This document shows, in pieces, positions 22,442 to 33,440 of a stretch of 64,000 nt of DNA (positions within the stretch are counted from its first letter, which is position 1; each line of letters opens with the position of its first letter). Below the pieces are notes generated by a model. It was not told where the DNA came from. It was given only the letters and a program-made list of their open reading frames with translations, and made no database searches. This DNA comes from Phocoena phocoena (lineage: Eukaryota; Chordata; Mammalia; Artiodactyla; Phocoenidae), in assembly GCF_963924675.1 (NCBI RefSeq), contig NC_089234.1, forward strand, positions 26,961,668 to 27,025,667. The letters run 5' to 3'. A program made the translations under genes and the position numbers.

Positions 22442-24050
22442 GACAACACAATTTTTAAAAAATGAAACTTAATGTGTTTTTAAGACATTTATGAAGCAAT
22501 TGATATATACTAAATAAAATAAAACTTTAAGTCAAAGAGTTCTGGTTCCAATAATGGCAGAGATGTTTGTATTAGATTAACCCCTTCTCAGGTAACAATT
22601 ACAAACTATGGAAAAAATATTTTAAAATAACAAAGGCACTAGAGGTTGACCCAAAGTAGGCAGAAATTGGCGGGAGATTTGGACTGACTTTGAAAAAGGA
22701 GAATCACACTGGGTAAGATCCATGTTTACGTGCTTTTTCCCTGAGGGTACTCACTAGGCTATTTGGTGCAGGGTGACTAAAATTCAGTTAGAAAGCCACA
22801 GCCTACCAGCTTGAGATGTCAGAAGATGGAGTTCAGGGCAGCCATAGTGGCTAGAAATTGAGAAGAAAAATAGAAAGAGACAGGGCAGGGATGAAGCATC
22901 AAAACATGCATATAAATTTCCCTCAAATCCATGGCTAACCCTCAAACTACTTACATAAATGGGAGACTCCAAATATTCCAATGGAAAGTAAAAGTTAGAA
23001 GACTGAAAGATCTGAGCAGAGACTCCAGCTACGGCCCATGAGGGGAGACAGGTTTTGAATTTGATTCCTACTAAACTAGAGGGGCTTAATAAGTGTCTCA
23101 AACTTTCCATTGAAAACTTAGAAAGACTCTGCATTTAGACTAAAGAGTAAGTCTTCAGGACTAAGGGATGTGCCTCAGGACTAAGGTCAAAATTAAAACA
23201 CACCTGCCCTAACAAACATAAACCAAGACTGTATGAAGTCACAGTGGTCAGCCAGTAAGATAATCAAAGGAAGATAAAAGAAACCAGTCTCCACAATGTA
23301 TTGTTTATAATGCTCACTATACAGTCAAAAACACTAGACGTGAGAAGAAAATAAATGGGACCCATAGTAAAGAGAAAAAGAAATCAATAGAAAATGACCC
23401 CAAGATGATCTAGTTATGGGAATCAGTACATAAAGGCTCTACAGAAGCTATGACAAATATGTTCAACAACTTAAAGAAAGATACAATCACAATGAGTAAA
23501 CAGATGGAAATTTTCACCCTTAAAATAAAAAACTAAAATGAACCAAACAAATTCTAGAAATTAAAAATTTACGAGATGGACTTAAAAGCAGGTTGGAGAT
23601 GCCAGAAGAAAAGGCCAATGAACTTCAGAGACAGATTCAACTGAAATAATCTGAAGAATAGAAAGAGTAAAAGAAAAAAGAACAGAGTCTCAGCCACCTG
23701 TGGGACAATTTTCAATGCTCTAACATTGTGTAATTGGAGACCCAGAAGAGAGGCAAGAATGAGGCACAAAAAGTTATAAAAATAGTGACCAAATATTTCT
23801 AAAATCTGGTGAAAACCATGGGCTTACTGATCTAAAATAAGCAAACCCCAGAAGATTAATACAAAAAAACCCAAAATCAGAAAATAAGACCTAGGCCCAA
23901 CACAGTCAAAACTGCTGAAAACCAATAACCAAGACAAAACTTTAAATGCAGCCAAAGAAAAAAGGGATGCTGCATACATGGGAGTAACAATATAAATAAT
24001 GGCAGGTTTTTCACCATAAACAATGAAGGTTAGAAGACAAGGGAACACTA

Positions 24051-24176
24051 TTTTTTTTTTTTTTTTGGCTGCACCTCGCAGCTTGTGGGATCTTAGTTCT
24101 CCGACCAGGGACTGAACTGGGCCCTTGGCAGTGAAAGTGCCAAGTCCTAACCACTGCACCACCACGGAATTCCCTG
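24051..24176 (-). mobile_element. Small CHR-1-like SINE
   Basis: T run, GGCTGCACCTCGCAGCTTGT, and the end CCACCACGGAATTCCC. GGGAACACTATTT before and GGGAACATGATTT after form a diverged duplication. Confidence 0.85.
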
Positions 24177-25550
24177 GGGAACATGATTTTTTTAAGTGCT
24201 AAAAGGAAAAAACTCAAACCAGGTTTCTTACCATTAGAAAAGAGAATTACAAATATGTAGAGGGAGAAATCTACAACAAACTCTGTGTCACTGTACTGGA
24301 ACTGGAGGTATCAGTGTGAACTCATGGTTTTCAAAACATATAATATAGATGTAAAATAAAAGTTAATGCTTAAATCTTGGCTTCTAAATATCATTCTTCA
24401 CTAAAAGGAACCATAGTTCCCTGGAGAAATGGTTGATTCCAGGATTGGACAGGGTAAATACAAGATGAACCTGGAAACACTCAAGGAATGTTGGACATAC
24501 ATCAGAGGAGCATAGGTGCCAGCCTAAATGGGCTCTCACTGGCCCAAAATGGAAGAGTATTAAAATAAAATAAAATATATTAATAGTTCACAATCTGTTG
24601 AATAAAATAAGACACATTTCTTGAAAGACACAAATTACCAAAACTGACACAATAAGAAATAGAAAATCTAGACGGCTCTATATCTATTAAAGAAGTCGAA
24701 ATTATTAAAAACCACTCCACATAAATTTTAAAAAAATCTTCGCACAAAGAAAACTTCTGGCCCAGACAGTTTCACTGGTGAATTCTATTAAATATTAAGG
24801 AAGAAGAACATCAGGATCATATACAAACACTTTTAGAAAATGGACGAGGAAGGAAAGACTTCCCAACTCATTTTATAAGGCCAGCATAACCCTGACACCA
24901 AAACATGACAAAGACATTTGAAAAAAACTACAGACCAATACCCCTCATGAACACAGACACAAAACTTCTTAATAAAGTCAATTAATGTAATTCTCCATAT
25001 TAATAGAATGGGGAGGTGAATTTGACAAAATTAAACACCCATTCATGATTTAAAAAAAAAAAAGACCTCAGAAAGGTAGGAATAAAAGGGAACTTCTTCA
25101 GTCCCATAAAGGGCATCTAAAAAATTTCAACTAACATCATATTTAGTGGCAAAAGACGTAATACTCCCTCTCAACTGGGAACAAGGCGAAGATGTCCTCT
25201 TACCACATTTATTTAACATTATAGGGAGGCCTTAGCCATTCAAATAAAGCAAGAAAAAGAACAAAAGGCAAATAGGTTGGAAAAGAAAAAATAAAATTCT
25301 CTTTATTCACAAATGATAGTAAACAAGGTCAACAGTCAAACACCAATTGCATTTATATAATATAGCAACAGAGAATGAGAAAGGTTTACAATAGCATTGA
25401 CAAACATTAAATACTTAGGAATAAATCTAACAAACTATGTGTAAGAAATGTACACTGAAAACTAAAAAACATTGCTTAGAAAAATTTAAAAAGACAAATG
25501 GAGATACAGACCCCGTCTGCACACTGGAAGACTCAATATTATTATTATTA

Positions 25551-25775
25551 TTTTTTTTTTTTGCGATATGCGGGCCTCTCACTGTTGTGGCCTCTCCTGT
25601 TGCGGAGCAACAGGCTCTGGACACACAGGCTCAGCGTCCATGGCTCATGGGCCCAGCCACTCCGCGGCATGTGGGATCTTCCCGGGGCATGTGGGATCTT
25701 CCCGGACCGGGGCACGAACCCGTGTCCCCTGCACCGGCAGGCAGACTCTCAACCACTGCGCCACCAGGGAAGCCC
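25551..25775 (-). mobile_element. CHR SINE, short form, with internal duplication
   Basis: T run, GCGATATGCGGGCCTCTCAC, and the end CCACCAGGGAAGCCC. Flanks GACTCAATATTATT (25530-25543) and GACTCAACATTATT (25776-25789) form a duplication with one mismatch. GCATGTGGGATCTTCCCGG occurs twice in tandem near 25667-25704, a small internal duplication absent from the other copies. Confidence 0.93.
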
Positions 25776-26044
25776 GACTCAACATTATTGAGAGGTTAAT
25801 TCTACTCAAATGAATATATAGTTTCAAAAAAAATCCAAATCAACACCCCACAGACTTCTTTCTAATAGAAATTCTAACTTGATTCTAAAATTTACATAGA
25901 AGTGTAAAAGTACCTAGAATAGCCAAAACAATATTAAAAATTAAAATGTGGAGGACTCACATTACCTGATTTCAAGAATTATTAAAATTACAACAATCAA
26001 GACAGTGTAATATTTGGTGCAAGGATAGACACCTCTAAAAAAAA

Positions 26045-26167
26045 TAGAGGACTTTGAGCTCATCTTCTGTGTCATGCAGGGACATGAAGTAGGAGTTGGT
26101 CAGTGCCTCAGACACTGTTACCCTTTGCTCTGCATACAGCAGCAAGCAGCCTCTTTTCCAGGAGGTT
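26045..26167 (-). pseudogene. MAPK12: Fragment of a p38 MAP kinase (MAPK12-like) pseudogene
   Basis: The reverse complement from 26167 reads NLLEK, then after one frameshift near 26125-26135 AEQRVTVSEAL, followed by SYFMSLHDTEDELKV. This follows the end of the kinase C-lobe of p38-gamma (from memory NLLEKMLVLDAEQRVTAGEA, then the YFESLHDTEDE run). SLHDTEDE separates gamma from the alpha, beta and delta paralogues. Only about 40 codons survive, with a frameshift and several substitutions, so it is non-functional. It sits antisense inside an old L1, replacing or interrupting L1 sequence between AGGATAGACACC and CAGAAATAGAC. Whether it came by retrotransposition is not shown: no poly(A) or other exons are visible. 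Paralogue choice rests on memory, not a search. Confidence 0.65.
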
Positions 26168-26289
26168 CAGAAATAGACTACACTTGTACAGCCAACTGAT
26201 TTTTGACAAAGGCACCCATGTAATTCAATGGAGGAAAGGAAAGCCTTTTCAACGATGGTTCCAAAACAACTGAATAAAAAAGTATGGGG

Positions 26290-26540
26290 GTTGTACAACA
26301 CAGAGAAGATAGCCAATATTTTAAAATAACTATAAATGTAGTATAACCTTTAAAAACTGTGAATCACTATACTGTACACCTGTAACATATGATACATCAA
26401 CTATACTTCAATAAAAAATATAAATAATAAATGAGCAAACAAATACTAGCCAACCAAACAATCAGAAAATAAGCACAATAAAATGTTAACAATAAACTGC
26501 AGGAAAAAATAAATAAACTATCTTAAAAATTTTCAGTCAA
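26290..26540 (+). mobile_element. AT-rich L1 3' end nested in the old L1
   Basis: AAAAAAGTATGGGG (26276-26289) and AAAAAAGCATGGGG (26541-26554) bracket a segment with ACTATACTGTACACCTGTAA and CAACTATACTTCAATAAAAA, typical of an L1 3' end. The segment after that end (26425-26540) is AT-rich and of unclear origin. Confidence 0.75.
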
Positions 26541-27385
26541 AAAAAAGCATGGGGAAAATAATGAGCCCAAACTCTACTTCACAGTACACTTAAGAATTAA
26601 TTTGAAATGGATCAGACTTCAAGGTAAAAGCTAAAACTTAAAAAGCTTCTATCACTAGAACAAAACCTAGAATATCTTCATAATCATGGGGTAAGGGTTG
26701 ATTGACTGGACTTCATTCAAAAATTAGAAACTTTTCATCAAAACACACCATGAATAAACAGGCAAGATATAGACTGTGAGAACACATATCTGACAGAGGA
26801 CTATCTAGAACTCAATAATAAAGAAGACAATGCAATTTTTTAATGGCAAAAAAACAGATACTTCACAAAAGAAAATATGTGAATAGTCAAAAAGCACATG
26901 AAAAAGTATTTAACACATGCTCACCAAAAAAGCTTAGAGCATTCATAGCAACTTCATTTATAAAAACGGAAATAGCTCAAGTGCCCATCAAAAGAATGGA
27001 AAACAAACTGTAGTATATTTATTCAATGGAATTTACTGTACAATAAAAGAGAATAAACCACTGATAAACACAGAAGTATAGATGAACCTCATAAGCATTA
27101 TGCTGAGTGACGGTGAGACCCCCAACATGGATGATTCTATTACATAAAATTCAAGAAAGGCGAAACTAATCTATGACAGGAAGCTGATCAATGTTTGATT
27201 CATTGTGGGTGGGGAAACTGGGAAGGAGAACAAGGGAACTTTCTTGGGTAATGAAAATGTCCTATAGCTTGATTGGAGTGGTGGTTACACAATTGTAAAG
27301 ACATCAAAAATTTATTGATTATGCAATTAATAGCTATATAATTTACTGCATGAAAACTTTATTTCAATGAAAATATAAAAGTCTG

Positions 27386-28339
27386 CAGTTAATATTTAGG
27401 GGATAAAGTATTAGAGGTCTGTCCAGTTAATTAATAAAAATGTTATTTTATTTTTCTGAATAAAACAGTCATGGCAGGTAGAAAACTAATTTTTCCTCCA
27501 AAATTCCTTTTCCCCTCAGAAATGAGTATAACACACTCAGGGGAACATTAGGGAACCTGCGGGAGTTTCTAGAGTAAGGATATATATAGGTTTTTATTTT
27601 CTAGACATTCCATCTGCAAAATGGGTATATGATCTTCTTTTTCCCCAAAGGAAGTCACCTAGATTAGGAAACCAAAACTGATCACAGTCCTTAGACCACT
27701 CTGAAATAAAAAAGCTTTCTAAAGAATCAAATATTTTACATTCAGTATTTTACTATTATAAGACTCCTTCCAGCTAAATAAACTAGTGAGTATAAGAGCC
27801 ACAGGCAAGATAGGTTCTGTACCCAGGCAACATCTGAAAAGGTAGCTTCATTGCTAAACCAGAGACAGAGAGTTTTGTGTTAGAGTACTTTAATATGTTT
27901 TTATATTGTATATAAAGCACATAAGCATAAACCAGTAAGATGCCTTGCTGAAAACTACCTTCTTTGTGAAAGCAGGCTGTAATTTTGAACAAGTTTTCAA
28001 TTTTCACACTGCTGCTAGGGTAAAACATTTTAAAGAGTTTAATTTTTTACAATGGATTCAATGACATAGGATTATCTAACAAAGTAATGGCTAATCAATA
28101 GAAGGTTTAGTTGTCAGGTGAAACATATAACACACTAAAAGGGATTGATTGCCAGACTTCTCCTTATTTACTAGAAGGTATATATTTAAAATGACACAAA
28201 CTTGTTACCAGGCTGCATTCTTTTAACCTTGCAAAAAGCTGCTTAAGAAATCTGTTCAGCAGCCGTATAGCAAAACAAGATACAGTTATAAAGAAAATGG
28301 TTAGTAATTAGGGGGTGGGGGGGGTACACAGGGACCTTC

Positions 28340-28341
<2 letters not shown>
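27386..28341. other. Unique spacer
   Basis: No gene recognised. A frame at 27783-28028 (minus) resembles no known protein. Slight CNE-like texture at 28195-28290 (CAGCAGCCGTATAGC). Confidence 0.5.

Positions 28342-28379
<38 letters not shown>
28342..28379. repeat. (TA)n microsatellite
   Basis: About 19 uninterrupted TA units, following a G-rich run at 28312-28324. Confidence 0.95.
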
Positions 28380-28385
<6 letters not shown>

Positions 28386-29399
28386 AAAAACATCAAATCA
28401 AGTCCCCAGTAGGAATGTGGGATAGAAAAAGCAAACTAAAAAGTGACATCTAGGGAAGGTGGAACTGGGCTTTAAAAAATGCCACAATGATGCTACCAAA
28501 TCTCATTCAGTAGATGCAAAGTTGTATCTGATCTCATTCCATGTTGCTCTTAGGGCAGATTTTTTAAGGATTCACACAACTGGATACAACAGCCCCTCCC
28601 ACCTTTTTAACGGTACATCCAGATTAAGCACTGAACACAAAATAAATTAGGCCCATATGCACTTCAACCAACATATAAGCTGTTTCCTTTATAATTTATT
28701 CACAATATCTCAAGTCTCTATATGAAAATACACTTTTTATGGTCATTACAACCCAGGAGTTCAATAATATTTTTTCTACTAAGTCAGCGATTACACAATT
28801 TATCAAAGAATGACTACACTGAAATAAAAATAAAACAAAACACCAACCCCCTATACAGTCTTCCTTCCTCAAAGTAATTTAAAGAAAGCTCGTTATTAGA
28901 TTGCTTGTTTTTGAAGAAGGGTTTTTGTAGCTAGACACAAATTGCAAAAACCATTTTTTTAAAAAAAGTTATTAGACTCTGAAGGATTCAGCCAAAATGG
29001 GAAGTTAAATAAACAAATCACTTCATCAGACTTGGAAAGATCATTTTTGTCTTACTTAAGGGACCTACATTAATTAACTTCAAGGTCTTTTTTATGGACT
29101 ATTTAAAATAAGTACAATTTATTTATTTATTTCAAATGAGGTGCTTCTTCCAAAGTATTAAATAATGTCTACAAATGCAAAAGCATTTTTATAAATAGGT
29201 AATTAAAACAGATGACTAAAATTAAGTCAAGCTGCAAAACATTATCCACAATGCACTACGGTTTGTTTGTTTTTTAATAAACATTTCAGGCAATTTTTTT
29301 AGATCCAAAGCCCAAAGCACTTCAGGAAAAAAAAAAAGAGGTAGGAAGTTTATTAGGGGGAAAAAACACACATATATAATGAAATAATGCCAAACCCCA
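28380..29399. other. Unique AT-rich sequence
   Basis: No gene or clear repeat. It has short A runs and a TTTA-rich stretch near 29119-29134. Confidence 0.5.
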
Positions 29400-29640
29400 A
29401 ACTAAAGTATTTACAAGATAGTCCCTGAAGCATAGTTTGTCATATTGCAATTACACCTTGCCTACTGCCAAGACAAAGTGCTTACTATTGCCACTAGGGG
29501 GAGAAATGTCTTAACACAAAGCAAAGGCAGATAGGGAACGGATTTTCTTGAGCAATTATCAGAACAAAGCTCCCTTGGCTGTGTGTACCTTCTAATTACT
29601 CAATACAATTAAAATGACTAACCTAAAACAAATAGGAAAA
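29400..29640. promoter_or_regulatory. Putative conserved non-coding element with CTCF-like site
   Basis: Repeat-free, with homeodomain cores (GCAATTACACC near 29448, CTAATTACTC near 29592) and a CTCF-like core at 29491-29503. No exon signals. Confidence 0.45.
29491..29503 (+). promoter_or_regulatory. CTCF site: CTCF-like motif
   Basis: CCACTAGGGGGAG matches the CTCF core CCASYAGRKGGCR at all but one position (A for the late C). Motif on the plus strand. Binding is not shown. Confidence 0.5.
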
Positions 29641-29924
29641 AAACCTGTCTGCCTGATATCAGGGACTTCATTAAACCTTTCCCCCTCATCAAATTAGAAA
29701 GAAGGGAATGCCATTATATACAAACATTACAGAGCTATCAAAGGAAGTAAAATTCAGTGAGTTTCTCTCCCTTTTTTTTTTTTTTAAAGGAAGAAAAGAA
29801 GTGGCTCTCTTGAAAAAAGAAATGTCGTGGTATTTACCCAACTGGATGCTGCTTGAAAACAAATTGTCCTCCAAAGAGCAGAAATACAGTATGTTTTCTC
29901 TCAGTTCACTGGCTTATGAATGAC
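29641..29924. other. Unique spacer
   Basis: Nothing recognised apart from a T run near 29771. Frames on both strands overlap and are likely chance. Confidence 0.4.
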
Positions 29925-30480
29925 TTTTTGTTGTTGTTGTTTTGTTAATACACACGATAATGTCATTTTCTGTGTCAGTGACGTGGTTGTTCCTCCTACT
30001 CAGCCAGCTGTATAAAGGAGCTATGCCAATCAGACCTCCATGCTTACGCTGGGTTGTTTTAACTTTTAAGTTCTTCACCACTGTTTTTTGTGCATCTACT
30101 CCAAGGTAATGTTTAGAACAACATAGGAATTTGGGGGAGAGGTGGGGGAAGGTGGTAGGAAAGGAAAACAGCTACTTATTCCTTCTAAAAGGCTTATGTA
30201 GTGCCTTTTATAAGGCCCAGTCATTAACAGAAGATGACAACAGAGTCATTTTTCTTTCAGCTGACAATTGTGACATTTTTCCAGCAGCATGCAAGGTGTT
30301 GAAAACCTAGCAGCTGTTACCTCCTGGGATGAAGATACTTTTTTATCCTCCCTTGACAGTTTAACTCAGTGGGTCAGCACCTTTAAAGACTGCAAAGTAT
30401 CCTTGAAGAGGATGGAAGCTTGAATTACTGCTCCCTCCCTAATCAATGTAAACCCTCACTGCAGGTGTAGTCTCCATCTA
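29925..30480. promoter_or_regulatory. Putative conserved non-coding element
   Basis: Repeat-free with retained CpGs (CACACGATAATGTC near 29951, GTGACGTGGTTG near 29979 containing a CRE-like TGACGTG, GCTTACGCTGGG near 30042). It also has CAGCTGTATAAAGGAGC and GCCAATCAGACC in close sequence (about 30006-30034), TATA- and CCAAT-like words in the order TATA then CCAAT, so not a plus-strand promoter layout. It continues through 30260-30420 with E-boxes. No clear exon. Confidence 0.45.
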
Positions 30481-31254
30481 TAGAGGTGCATGGGGGAGGA
30501 AAATGTAATGCCCTGAGCCAGATGGTTTTTATCTTGTTTTTAAAGAATAAAGGAACAAGCTAACAAGGGAGACAGCTACTTTGTTAGCTTCTTGGCCTCT
30601 CTCATGGCTTTGCATCCCCAGGGTTCCAGCTACACAAGAGAAAGAATACAGAAAAACGTAAACACTTAAAGAAATATAACTAGAGGGCTGGCATCATGCT
30701 GCTTTCAAAGAGTTGAGAGAGCACTACTCAATGCTTTATTTATCATTACCCACGTTCTCAGGATGGTAAGTGGACACATACACAAAGGGAATGGGGGATG
30801 GGAGAAGGATTAGACAGAGGTCACAATTTACTCAATTACAGAGAAAGGCAGGGTTGACAGATCCTATTAGCACCAATGTGAAGCAAAGAAGGAGTTGCAT
30901 GTTGTAAGGTTATGTTTTCAAAAAGTAATGAGTACTTTCATGTATCCTCCCAGGCCTTTGCCCTTGTTTGCAGATATGAATAAAAGCTATGAACACATTT
31001 GCTATGGTTTTCTTGGCTTCACATTCTAGGAATAAAAGTAAAAAGAAAATTGTAGCTACTTTGTACGTCCTTTAAATAAATGTTTACACTTAATGCCAAG
31101 ATGTCAGAAGATTATTCAAAAGCTTAGAAAATTTAAAGAATACATTGCATTTCTTTCCCCCGCCCTGAACTCTACTGCCTTCTGATGTTGGAAATGAAAT
31201 GGAAAAGCAGGTATACAAAATGACTTGGTGACACAGGGAGTAATGTCTCGTGAC
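30481..31254. other. Unique spacer
   Basis: No gene or clear repeat. Confidence 0.5.
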
Positions 31255-31640
31255 TTTCTCCTTCAATAGTTTCTTTTTCTGCTAAGGTCTTTGTCAAGTT
31301 TTGGAATTATGGTTATGGTAACCTCATAATACAAGTCAGGGAGTGTTCTTTCCTTCTCTATTTTCTATTTTGGTGTTATTTATTCCTTAAACGTTTGATA
31401 GAGTTCACCAGGAAACCATATGGGCCTTTTGATAATTCAATTTTTTTAATAGACATATGGCTATTCAAATTTTGTTTCACCTTGTTTTGGTTTCAGTAAG
31501 TTGTGTTTTTCAAGGAATTCGTCCATATCATGGAAGAAGCCAAATTTTTGGCTTAAAGTTATTTGTAATATTCCCTTTTACCCTTTTAATGTCTGTAAGA
31601 ACTGTAATGGTAATACTTCTTTCAGCTCCTCCAGTAGTTA
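31255..31640 (-). mobile_element. L1 ORF2 internal fragment, antisense
   Basis: The plus strand shows GTCTTTGTCAAGTTTTGGAA, ATTCACCAGGAAACC-type (GAGTTCACCAGGAAACCATA) and TTTCAAGGAATTCGTCC, all reverse complement of old L1 ORF2. No 3' end is present, so it is an internal fragment. Confidence 0.75.
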
Positions 31641-32639
31641 AATAACTCCAAGTTTTAACAGGCAGTGGTCATATGCTATCAACAATGGTAAAACTATACT
31701 TTAGAATAATATATATATACTATAAAATTAGTTTAAAACAACATTAAATTTATTAGAACATAACTTAGCATTTTAAAATCAGTGGTGAAAGAGTTCCTGG
31801 AACCCCATTAGAAATAGTCTGCAAAAGAATCTCAAGGGACTGGCCCACATGATGCAAATCCTACTTACATCAACACTAGGTAAAAGGCAGCTTTGACATC
31901 TTTTTATCTATAATAACTTGACTAAAGGTGGGGTGGGGGGAGCAAATGGCACTTCATTATTGTCATATGCATTAGCGAAAAGAGGGAGTTTAGACAGCTT
32001 ATATACTACATCCTACATTAAAAAACTTGGCGGTGGGGTAATCAAGTTCAGGGCAATCCTGGACAGCTGCCCTGTGACCCGCTTCTATTGACCCCTGCTA
32101 TTCATCACTCATCCCTAAGACTGAGAGGGCAAGCTCCTAGGGAGTGACCACCACAATAGACAGACACAAGCCAACAGTAATCTGGTTCGAGCAAAAAAAC
32201 AGATGGCACTGCAATAAATTTACAAATCTGCATTCATGGGGCTGTTAAAACACCCAGAAGCTAAAAGACTCCGAGTGCCCCAGGAGGATCTCCTACTTCC
32301 CCATTTCTAAAGGCCATTTCTCTTTCCAAGAACATTGAGTTCATGCTCTTCACAAAGAGAATGGAGATAAAACCCTTTACAAAGAAAGGAGGGGGAAAAG
32401 CCTCATGACCTAATTAATCTCCAGAGCTTGGATCTCAACACTGAATGACAGATATTAGAAAAATCAGTTTGGAGCACTAGGAGGACAAACAAAACAAACC
32501 CCAAAACGGTTGTTATATTAAAGCAGAGGGGGTAAAGAGAACCTGCTAAAAAAGCAATGAAAAAAAACATTATTTCAAATACTGCACACAACAGATCTTG
32601 CAAGTATAAAATGATTCAATAATGTATGCATTTATTTTT
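31641..32639. other. Unique spacer
   Basis: No gene recognised. About 32030-32330 is richer in G+C with a few CpGs but shows no coding frame. Confidence 0.5.
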
Positions 32640-33060
32640 TAAATGAATCAGATTAGTCCCATGTGTGACCTGCTGGTCCATCTGTATGTGCTGGACTTAA
32701 TAGGCACGATTCTCTCTCTTGCTTCGGTTTGAAGTATGAGAGAGATAAATTTAGTTTAATTTTCAACAGATCAGCCTATCCATTTTCCAAATGGACCATC
32801 TGGATCAGCCTATTAAAATTAATTTATAACTTTGCAGAGTGAAAATTCGTTTGTTAGCTTAAATAAAGTTGCCAAAACTTTTTGTCATGTCATTGTTTTC
32901 TGACAGTTGTTTCTGTATAGTGGGGCAGAGTGTTTCCACCTCCAAATTTATCTTAATTCAATTTTGTCCTATATATTTAGATTTATAGACAGGTGTTTAT
33001 CTCCAAATAGTTAAAGCTCTAACTGAACAATATCAATCCCTGATCTTTTAGCTATTTAAC
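32640..33060. promoter_or_regulatory. Putative conserved non-coding element
   Basis: Repeat-free. It has homeodomain cores (AAATTAATTTA near 32817, TTTAATTTTC near 32756) and a compact motif cluster at 32769-32813 with GATCAGCCTAT repeated around CCATTTTCCAAATGG. CpGs are few, so the case is moderate. Confidence 0.4.
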
Positions 33061-33224
33061 AAAGCTTCCTGAACTGATTCAATTCTACTTACCACACAAT
33101 TTTTATAAAAGAAATTTTGCCCATCCAAAAATGTTTTAACATATAGTAAATAAAAAAGTAAATAAAAAATGAGTGTCACAATTTCAACTACTTTTCCCCT
33201 AAATTAACACTGTCTACAACCTAT

Positions 33225-33440
33225 AGAGTTAGAAGGCAGAAGTAGAAATGCTTTGGCAACACTGAGATCTGGGTTTCAAATCACTGACTTGCTAAATAAA
33301 CAAGTCATCGAATCTCTCTCAGCCTCCATTTTCTTCATCTATAAAATGGAAATCATATCTAGCAACTTTACTGGGTTATTGTGAGAGTGAAGTAAAATAA
33401 GTATCAGGTTCATGGTAGGTACTCAGCAAATATTTAATCT
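33225..33440 (+). repeat. MIR SINE
   Basis: Near full length: GATCTGGGTTTCAAATCACTG, TCTCTCAGCCTCCATTTTC, CTATAAAATGGAAATCATA, and the tail TAGGTACTCAGCAAATATTT. Confidence 0.85.

Larger units (their letters stand above)
22530..27385 (+). mobile_element. Long degenerate L1 spanning ORF1-like to 3' UTR, with several insertions
   Basis: The sense strand can be followed as one old L1: 5'/ORF1-like purine-rich region (22535-24600), a reverse-transcriptase-like stretch (24770-25250: GGCCCAGACAGTTTCACTGG, CAGCATAACCCTGACACC, AGACCAATACCCCTCATGA), then the C-terminal region (26570-27170) and 3' UTR. All frames are destroyed. Later insertions are a small SINE (24051), a short CHR (25551), a MAPK12-like fragment (26045) and an AT-rich L1 end (26290). 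The exact start and any internal gaps are uncertain. Confidence 0.75.

Noticed and set aside
30006..30034. A core promoter (TATA plus CCAAT)
   Set aside because: The two words are in the wrong order for the plus strand and no transcript evidence is visible.
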